A stretch of DNA of 64,000 bases from the NCBI GenBank assembly GCA_963930645.1, contig OZ005657.1:49353153-49417152 (forward strand), given 5' to 3'. Both the position numbers and the translations under genes were made by a program. Shown here in pieces: positions 56,061 to 64,000 of this stretch. Source of the DNA: Salticus scenicus (lineage: Eukaryota > Arthropoda > Arachnida > Araneae > Salticidae). Numbering within the stretch: the first letter of the stretch is position 1; each line of letters begins with the position of its first letter. The notes under the pieces were generated by a model, which saw nothing but the letters and a program-made list of their open reading frames with translations, had not been told where the DNA came from and made no database searches.

Positions 56061-57415
56061 CAGGGTTCGCGCTAGAGCGCGGGATCGCGGGAATCGCGCA
56101 ATATCTAAAAAAATCCCACTTAAAAATTTTTCATATGCGCGATTTTCCCGCGATTTTTTTTTTTTTTTTTTTTAAATCTAATTCGTTGAACTCCGCAAAT
56201 TTATCTTTTCCGTTCAAAAAAAAAAAAAAAAATCGCGGATATCGTTCGTCAAAAAATAAATAAATAAATAAAAATGGAACAATCGGCGATCAAATGTTCT
56301 ACAAAAACTTCTGATTCCTAATCTTTCTCCATCCACAACATAAATGTCAATATCCATTTCAAACTTGCTTTATGAGATTCTAGAACCTGTAAATAAATAC
56401 AATTGTTAAATATTTCTTGCTCATGTAATTATTTTTTGCCTCCCTCCCCCTTTATTTATCTCCATGTAGCGATCAGCAATCAAATGTTCTGCAGAAGTCT
56501 TGTTTCCCAATATTTACCCATCTGAAACATAAATTATATTTATAATATTAATTTTAAACTTGCTTTATTAGATTCTAGAAGTAGAATTGAAAGTGTCTTA
56601 CTCTGTAATTATTTTTTTAATCCCCACCTCCTCCTCTTTCCGATCTCCGGAATACGGATTGTGGTCAATGATCAATTCTAGAAACAATAAAGCAATAGAA
56701 GTGCTCAATATTTCTGACATATGTAATTATTTTTACACCTTTAGTGCTGAACTTAATGAATCTATTTATTTTTTCTCAATTAAATTAAATCTTTATGGAG
56801 TGTCATACCGATACCAAATTTGTAAACATGGGGGAAATGAAGAATAGATTTTTCAGGTAAGAACATTTTTTCCAAATGAATTTAAGAAAGTTAATACTCA
56901 GTTGGTTTTATGCACGTTTGAAACTAATAATTAGCTACTACTGCTTTTATATGAATAATTAATGTACGTACATACATAAAATTCATATTCTATATTTGTT
57001 TGAAAAATTTGTTTTACTCTTGGTGTGAAATTTTAATAAGATTATAAGTGGATATAAAAGTTATTGCCGGTATATTGAAGAATTTTTTTTACGCTAATGA
57101 AAAAATCCTGAAAATGCTTAATGTAGATAAAAACTATATATATATTAATGTTTATGTCATCAGTTTATTGAAAGTGACGTTATCAATATTCAACTAATCA
57201 TCCAATCAATCTTAGTAGCGAAAATTTTTCAGCTAGTTTCTAGTTTCAGCAATCACATGTCTGTAATTTGCATATTTCTTGAAAATACTTTTTTCTGTAA
57301 AACGTAATTATTGACTTAAATTTCAAAAATCTCACTTAAATTTTCAAAATCCCACTTAATTTTTTTTTTAGAGTGGGAGAATCCCACTCATTTTTTTTCC
57401 TTAGTGCGAACCCTG
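56061..57415. mobile_element. CAGGGTTCG-ended non-autonomous element with 5-bp duplication, 1,355 bp
   Basis: The ends are CAGGGTTCGCGCTAG and the complement-like CTTAGTGCGAACCCTG. ACTGG flanks both sides (56056-56060, 57416-57420). Inside, a unit with gcaatcaaatgttctgcaga and aacttgctttattagattct recurs about three times at roughly 190-base spacing. The subterminal phrase aatcccactta occurs near both ends. No transposase is visible; it may be hAT-like with a short duplication. Confidence 0.75.
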
Positions 57416-57420
57416 ACTGG

Positions 57421-58429
57421 ATTTTAGCACTAAGAGTAAAATGAAAAAAAGATAATAATGATTTATCTATTCAATAGTCATTGACCTTTTTTGTTTTTTC
57501 TTCTTCTCTAAATAACAACAAAATACTTCTTTACCGTCCGCCATTTGAATTTCTAGAATTTTGATTTTTACTGATGACTTATTTGTCCTATGAATGGGGA
57601 AAAGAAGTAAATAAAAATATTTTAATAAGTAATAAGCGATTTAAAAAAAGGGAAGAAAAAAAACCTTTTTAATCTACTGTTTAACAATTGAATAATAATA
57701 ATAAAGATCAATGATTTAGTTATTTGTTCACTATATTATATTTGTACAATAAAACTTAATATATTAATTTTTTTAATTAAAAAAAATCGAAATCCTTCAG
57801 AAAAGGCAATTTTATTACTCTCTTAATAGTAAACACTTTCTAGAGCATTATATTTGTAAATAACTTTTTAAAAAAAAAGTGTGACATGAATAATATTTCC
57901 AAATTAAAATAATAATAATAATAATAAATAAATAAATAAAACTTACAAATCCTACTAAAATATTTTCAATTGCAAATCCGGTCATATTACTGATTTATGT
58001 TTGAAGCTTTTAACAATATAAAATCGTATATGTATTTGAATAGGTGTTTTTCTTTCTAATAATTCCAATAGATGGCGCCACTACACATATTCTATTATCC
58101 TGAATCTGTGGATGCAATACTTTTCTTGAGACATCTGCGAAATAATCAGGTTGAGATATAAAATTATCATCCAAAAAGATGACATAATGTACTATAACAT
58201 CATTCTAAAAGTTATAATGAGCATATTTCAATAAATGAGAATTATATTCTCAAATTAAGATCAGTTGATTTTTAAGAAGTGTATTAGTGTGAAGAAGATA
58301 TGCAAGTTTTTTCTTTGAGAATTTATATTAAGTAAAAAATTTTGTTATTTAAAAAAATTGTCTAAATTTAGAAGTACACTCTTCCACAGGATATTTCATA
58401 ACCGAGAATCTATATTTTTTATATAATTT
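57421..58429. other. AT-rich non-coding stretch
   Basis: I see no gene. A short (AAT)n/(AAAT)n patch lies at about 57909-57940. Confidence 0.55.
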
Positions 58430-59331
58430 TATAATGTTATAAACATTAATATATGTTATAATAATGATAACAGTTTAACATGGAATTTTAATAATTTAAA
58501 CAAGATAAAGAAAATCGTATACATTTTATTTTCGTTGTAAAATATATTGAGTAATACTGCTTTCTTTCAAATAAAAAAAAATCTTCGTCTTCAATTGGAT
58601 AAAATCTTTTATGCAAAATGTTTCTTTCATATTTCATTATTTAAAAAAAAAGCATGCTAATAAATTTTATTTATTTTTTATTCAATTTTTCTAAAATTAG
58701 TAACCTTATTTGCATCATACTTTTTATAGCCTAGACTATTTTTTTATTTTTATTTTTGTTTAAATATAGAATGTAATGAAAAAATAAATATATTTTATAA
58801 TGATGAAAGTGATTGAATGTAAAACTTTAAGAATTTAAACAAGTTGGAGTAGTTAGAGTAAATTTTATTCTCTATGAAAAATGTATTGAATTAATATTTA
58901 TTATGTTTTTTTAATCAGATTTTCTAAATTAATTAACCCAATTTGCATTGAATTTTTTGTAACCTAGAATTTTTTTTTTTTTTTTTTTTTTTTTAATGCT
59001 TATATTGTAATGAAAAAATGGATATGTGTTATAATGATGAAAATGTTAATGTAAAACTTTAGGAATTTAAATAAGCCAAAGAAATCAGAGTAAATTTCAT
59101 TTTTGATCAAAACTATATTTAATGATATTACTTTTTCTGAACTGAAAAAGGAAATATATATTTTATTTATTGAATACAATAAAATGATTTTGTAATAAAT
59201 TTCTTTCATATTTCATTAGTAATAATTTGTTTTATTAAAATATTTATTGCTTTAAAATTCCCTAAAATTAATGATCTATTTTGCATCAGAAATTTCACAA
59301 CTTAGAACACTGAATTTTAATGCTATTTTCA

Positions 59332-59385
<54 letters not shown>

Positions 59386-59470
59386 TTTTGAGAGCACTTT
59401 TAGTTATGCCATAATGATCATGATAGGTTATAAATCACAAAATAATCTTGCAAACCTTAGTAGCTTTGAC
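58430..59470. repeat. AT-rich degenerate tandem repeat, about 350-bp units
   Basis: The phrase ttataatgatgataa/gaaa followed by aatttaa and a run such as tttctttcatatttcatta recurs near 58449, 58793, 59028 and 59409. One unit is shortened, and one contains the (AT)n at 59335-59382. Confidence 0.6.
59335..59382. repeat. (AT)n microsatellite
   Basis: About 24 uninterrupted units. Confidence 0.95.
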
Positions 59471-60071
59471 TTTCCTTTTTCTAAATAAAACTTTTTTCAA
59501 CGGGTTGCATACTATCAGAATGTCATAATGTTATACAGTAATCCTTCCTCCTCCGTTATATTGGGCCTCATTATATCACTCATTCGGATAAATCGTGCTT
59601 CCCCCCACCCCCCCGGACAGGCGCGTTATAAACAATGGGTTGCACTATAAATATATACATGTATACAGAGACACAGACATTATAAATTGTTACAATAACA
59701 TTTATAGTTATTTAAAAAGAGGACTGATAATAACAAAATTAATTTGAAAAAGAAAATGGTATTTAATTTTACTATTGTGTATGCGTTGCGTAACACTTTC
59801 AATGGCAGGCTCAGTTCAAAAATATTTTGGGCCCGAGCGGGCTCGGATTGCCAAAATAGAGCCTGAACTCACCTCTAACATATTTATAAATTCTGTAAAG
59901 TTTTATTTATATAGAATAAAAAGAGAAAAAATTTTCAAGGGGCTCGTATTCAAGATTCATGATTTTGCGAAAACTGAGTTGTAATTTTGAGATCGATTAG
60001 CAAGTCAATTTTTGCCCCCCTCTCTCTCTCTATTACTTTTAAAAAGAAAAATTAGAGATTTTTCTTTTTTT
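59471..60071. other. Non-coding stretch
   Basis: I see no gene. A C-run patch lies at about 59602-59614. Confidence 0.5.
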
Positions 60072-60116
60072 TAACCGACTGCAAAAAAGAAGGAAGGTTC
60101 TCAATTCAAACCGTAT

Positions 60117-60154
<38 letters not shown>

Positions 60155-62800
60155 GTTAGCTCATAACTTCTGAACAGATGCTCCGATTTTGATACTTTTT
60201 GTTTTGTTGAAAAGGTCTTGGTCTGAAATAGGTCCCATTGTAATAGCTTTATGATCTAAAGAAAATACAGGGTGTCCAAAAAAATTAGTCCCAACTCTTT
60301 TAACTGCTAAATGGCTGCAGCTATAGTGATAAAAATTGTATGGAAGTATAGCAAAGTGACCATGCAGTACAAGGTTAAACCGCTTGCTGCACCACCTGGT
60401 GGAAAATAAAGGAGTTAGTGTTCCTATCTCGTAAACGGCTCTAGAGAAAAAAGTGAATTACAAAGTTGAAGAGTATGATCGATTTAGTACAAAAAGATTG
60501 TTTAGACATTCATGCTAGCGTTCCTATCTCGGAAACGGTTCAAGACACCAAGACAGTGGGAAAAAGTGAATTATAAAATTGAAGAGCATCATCGACTTAG
60601 TACGAAAAGATAATTTAGACATTGATGCTAAAAATACAATGCTAAAAACGTGCATTTGTTTGTTCGCAATTACTTACACTATACACACTTGAACTACAAT
60701 GTACACGTTGTAGCGTGGTGAGACATACAGTCAGTAACAGAAGTGTCCGAACACTAGCGAAAATTCCTATGTAAAAAAAAAGTACACTTCATGAAGTTTT
60801 GTGAAATAAATCCTTGTCGAATCCTGTTCTTAGTCAGTGTAAGAACATGATTCGATAAGGATTTAGTTAACAAAACCGTATGAAGTGTACTTTTTTTACA
60901 TAGGAATTTTTGCTAGTGTTCGGACACTTCTGTTACCAACTGTACGCTATATAGTTTAAAATACGGTTACTTGATACTTTTTGTTTTGTTGTAAAGATCT
61001 TGGTGTGAAGTAGATCCCTTTGTAATATCTTTACAATCTAAAGAAAATAAAGCGCCATCTGGTGAAAAACAGTGGAATTAGTGCTCCTATCTCAAAAACG
61101 GTTCAAGATGGGAGAAAAGTTAATTACGAAGTTATAGAGCATGATAAGACAGTTTTTAGACATTATTGCTAAAAATAGAATGCTTAAAACCTGCAGTTGT
61201 TTGTTCACAATTTCCTACACTGTGCACACTTGAACTACATTGCACACTTTGCGGCGTAGCAGATGACACGTATACTCTGTGGTTCAAAGTACTGTTACTG
61301 TAAGCGGTCACATCGATTAGCGCAAAGTCGATTTCAACCAACTTCAGAAAGGAGGGTGTTCTTAATTCGAGCTATGTGTTGTTGTTGGAGTTTGTAAGCT
61401 TATAATTTCGTAAGAAATGCTCTAATTAACCGACTTCAAAAAGGAGGAAGTTCTCAATACAAAGCGTATGTTTTTTTGTTTTTGTTTGTTAGCTCATAAC
61501 TTCTGAACGGATGATCCGATTTTGATACTTTTTGTTTTATTCTAAAGGTCTTGGTCTCAAATAGGTCCCATTGTAATATATTTACGATCAAAAGAAAATA
61601 CAGGGTGCCCAAAAAAGTCAGTCCCAACTCTTTTAACTGCTCAACACCTGCAGCTATAGTCATAAAATTGGTATATAGGTATAGTAAAGTGGATATGTGG
61701 AAAGTGATTCAACCGCCTACAGCGCCACCTGGCGGAAAACGGTGAAGTTAGCGTTCCTATCTCGGAAACGGTTCATGACAGGAGAAAAAAGTGAATTATA
61801 AAATTGCAGAGCATCATCGATTTAGTACAATAAAATAGTTTAGACATTAATGCTAAAAACAGAATGCTTAAAACGTGCATTTGTTTGTTCACAATTTCCT
61901 ATTTTGTGCACACTTGAACGACATTGTATATGTTGTAGCGTAGTGGGTGACATTTATGCTATGTAAAATTCAAAGTATGGTTATTGTAAGCGGTCACATC
62001 GATTAACGCACAGACGTTTTAAACCGACTTCATAAAGGAAGAGGTTCTCAATATGAACCATGTTTCTCATTGTTGTTGTTGAAATTTGTTAGCTTATAAC
62101 TTCGTAGGAGATGATTTAATTTTAATACTATTTTTGTTGTCGTAATGATCTTGGCCTGAAATAGGTTTCATTATGATTTCATTAAGATATAAACAAATTA
62201 CAGGATGCTCACAAAAGTCTGTTCTCACTCTAATTGCTGAAAGCATGCAGCTACACTGGTAAAAGCAGTATGTAAGTATCGATGTTGAAACTTCTGTCCA
62301 TCAGCTGCAATGCATATTTTGCTTTTTGTTTGAACTTTACGCTTCGCAATTTCCAGCGCAGCGGGTGACACGTATTCACTGTAAAGTTCAATATATATGC
62401 CTAACAGAATTTTTGGTTAGGAATACAGCGTATCCGTTCTTTACATTTCTAAAGACATTTTAATTTAATGTATGTTCATTCAATTGATAGTTTTTTGCTC
62501 ATATCCGATAAAGGCAAGAAAAGTGACACAACTTAAAAATGCAGCATTTGAGAAAAATCAACTTAAAAAATAACTTGACTAGAATAAAACTGGCATAACT
62601 GTCTCTCCAGTGGATAACTTTGTAGATGGAGATGTAACTTTTTTGTTCACATTGGGTGCATTTCATGTATTTTTCAATGACATAAAACATTTTTTGAGTT
62701 ATGTCACTTTTCTTGGAAGTTGTGATTTGTGAAGCTGTCGTCGAACGTCTTCTGATGTTCTCCTATATGAATAAGTTTTCACTGAAAAGAGAAAAATAAA
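60072..62800 (+). repeat. Tandem composite repeat, copy 2
   Basis: It has the same four-unit order as 35868-39764 (unit starts near 60073, 61336, 61429 and 62022), then directly the tatgcctaacagaatttt tail at about 62396. It lacks the CACTG element of copy 1 but holds the TA MITE at 60728-60942. The right border is at aaaaataaa, where a Harbinger-like end begins. Confidence 0.85.
60728..60942. mobile_element. Tc1/mariner-type MITE, TA duplication (copy 2), 215 bp
   Basis: CAGTCAGTAACAGAAGTGTC at the left, gacacttctgttaccaactg at the right, TA at both borders. Composite copy 1 reads gagacatacgctatatag across the same place (about 36490-36507) with a single TA, so the empty site is directly visible. 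Confidence 0.93.
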
Positions 62801-63194
62801 GGGGCTTACTTTATTCGCATCGAGATCATCTCGAGATCGAGAGTGACGTCACAATGACGTACCAAAACGAAACCTGAATACCGTTTTCTCAGTTTGCTAC
62901 TTTATTCCACATTTTTCGAGACGGTCTCGAAAGTAAACATTCGTTATCAAAACGAAGCCTACTGTGTTTGCGAGACGTTGTCGAAAGCGAATTGTAGAAG
63001 CATTTTTCAATATGGCGTCTACGTAATTTCTATGGATGTCGAGCAAAATAGAGGAATTCCGAGAAATTATTTAAGAAATTGATCTTCCAGATGTGAGATT
63101 CACTAAACTATTCAGTCTGGATAAAGAAATTGTGATATTTCTCTGCGACGAAATAAAACCGTCCCAAATCATAACTACATACTATCATAAATAA
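62801..63194 (+). mobile_element. 5' end of a PIF/Harbinger-like element (partial)
   Basis: GGGGCTTACTTTATTCGCAT starts abruptly after aaaaataaa, where the host repeat ends. Next comes GC-richer sequence with gatcatctcgagatcg, gtgacgtcac and related short palindromes, then a coding remnant. The opposite terminus (complement of the G4 end) was not found before the window edge, so it is truncated or has lost its 3' part. Confidence 0.5.
63012..63194 (+). pseudogene. Remnant of a Harbinger (HARBI1-like) transposase N-terminus
   Basis: One frame, with stops at 63024 and about 63075, reads SKIEEFREII and then DVRFTKLFSLDKEIVIFLCDE before a stop at 63192. The second patch matches the N-terminal helical pattern of HARBI1-like transposases (F...FRL.KE.V..L...I). 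The nuclease domain is absent. Based on remembered family pattern only. Confidence 0.45.
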
Positions 63195-63701
63195 TTACTT
63201 CATCCTCTCAGTTCTTTTCCTTATTACATTGATATTTTATGCTTTTTTTCCTCTCTCTCTGTCTGAATAGTTATGAAAATTCCGATGGTTTCAAATTGTT
63301 TTTGAATTGTTATATGCTTTGTAATCGTCATTGTATTTTTATCAGGACAAGTTTGTTTTCGATTTTAACATTTTTCTAATAGACACTAGATAATCTTTAT
63401 TTACTTTAACATAAATTTCAAATTAATTCAGATGCATTAATAGTAATAATAATAAATACTTGGTATATCTTTAAGTGACAAACTTTTTCATCATCTACCA
63501 TTTATATCTATTTCATCAATATTAAATACCACATTCTATAAAAATATAAATATGGCATAAAATTGTTACTTATAACAATATATTTCCTTCATTTTAACTT
63601 CGGAAAATTTTTAATCACTCATACTCACACAACAGTTGTTAGCAATTAAATTATTTTCGAATGACTAATATAATTTCTCTTTACTGACAACAATTTCATA
63701 T
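63195..63701. other. AT-rich non-coding stretch
   Basis: I see no gene. Confidence 0.5.
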
Positions 63702-63703
63702 TA

Positions 63704-64000
63704 CAGTCGTCAGCAAATAAATACTGCACTTAATACTGTTTTGTTAAATAAGTCATTTTGAATCATGTTCTTAGACAAGGATTTATTTTCAAAAAAAATA
63801 TACCATGAAGCACTTATTATAAACATATTTAAAATATACAACCTTTTATTAACCATCTCTCACAGGCATTATTAACTTATAAAATATACAACATTTTATT
63901 AACTTCATGTCTCAAAGACATGAAGTTAATAAAAGGTTGTATATTTTAAATATGTTTATAAGGATTTATTTAATAGAACAGTATTAAGCATGAAAAATCA
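63704..64000. mobile_element. Tc1/mariner-type MITE, copy 3, degraded and interrupted, continues past the edge
   Basis: TA then CAGTCGTCAGCAAATAAA starts it. tactgttttgttaaataagt and aaggatttatttaatagaac correspond to the arms of copies 1 and 2. A separate hairpin (63817-63961) sits within. Confidence 0.65.
63817..63961. repeat. Hairpin insertion inside MITE copy 3
   Basis: ttataaacatatttaaaata with caaccttttattaac at the left is repeated as its complement at the right (gttaataaaaggttg ... tatgtttataa). An inner copy of acattttattaacttcatg is also inverted. Confidence 0.7.

Overview
The window is AT-rich, intron-bearing animal DNA. The best guess is an arthropod and probably an arachnid: it holds an intact insect/arachnid-type gustatory receptor gene, tRNA-derived SINEs, a decayed Copia retrotransposon, and many short DNA transposons with clear inverted ends. 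The organism call is inference, since no species marker gene is present.

Host genes are few. (1) A small gene on the + strand near the left end is read as two phase-0 coding exons, 2311-2427 and 3673-3978. Together they encode an approximately 139-residue single-pass membrane protein that I cannot name. (2) A single-exon gustatory receptor lies on the - strand at 46435-47634, with the C-terminal TY-x5-Q signature. No convincing RNA gene of the host was seen; the only tRNA-like sequences are SINE or pseudogene copies.

Almost everything else is mobile or repetitive. At 1-12 kb there are hAT-like MITEs, a mariner-like relic interrupted by a 139-bp MITE, TTAA-flanked (piggyBac-like) MITEs, and a 1.5-kb minisatellite-bearing repeat. 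At 12.6-14.5 kb there is a near-perfect 145-bp palindrome followed by a satellite of about 145-bp units. At 16.5-17.3 kb there is a duplicated SINE block. At 19-21.5 kb there is an element with reiterated motifs and a TTAA MITE inside a longer dispersed repeat. At 22.6-26.7 kb lies the broken Copia element, followed by a textbook hAT MITE. At 27.7-34.9 kb there is a LINE fragment and stacks of nested MITEs, one nest about four deep. At 35.9-40.7 kb there is a tandem composite repeat that recurs at 60.1-62.8 kb; the two copies carry different insertions. At 44.5-45.2 kb is a mariner-like relic. At 49.3-50.6 kb is the inverted copy of the 6.6-8.1 kb repeat. At 51.2-57.4 kb there is an 800-bp foldback with a hammerhead-like core, a Tc1-like relic, further TTAA and TA MITEs, and a 1.36-kb CAGGG-ended element. 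At 62.8-63.2 kb the 5' end of a PIF/Harbinger-like element begins, and another TA MITE runs off the right edge.

The most useful general property of the window is that several repeats occur twice, with an insertion in one copy and not in the other. This gives internal empty sites that fix element ends and target-site duplications directly: TA, TTAA, a 6-bp duplication, and 8-bp duplications by flank comparison. All identities between copies were judged by eye, not computed.
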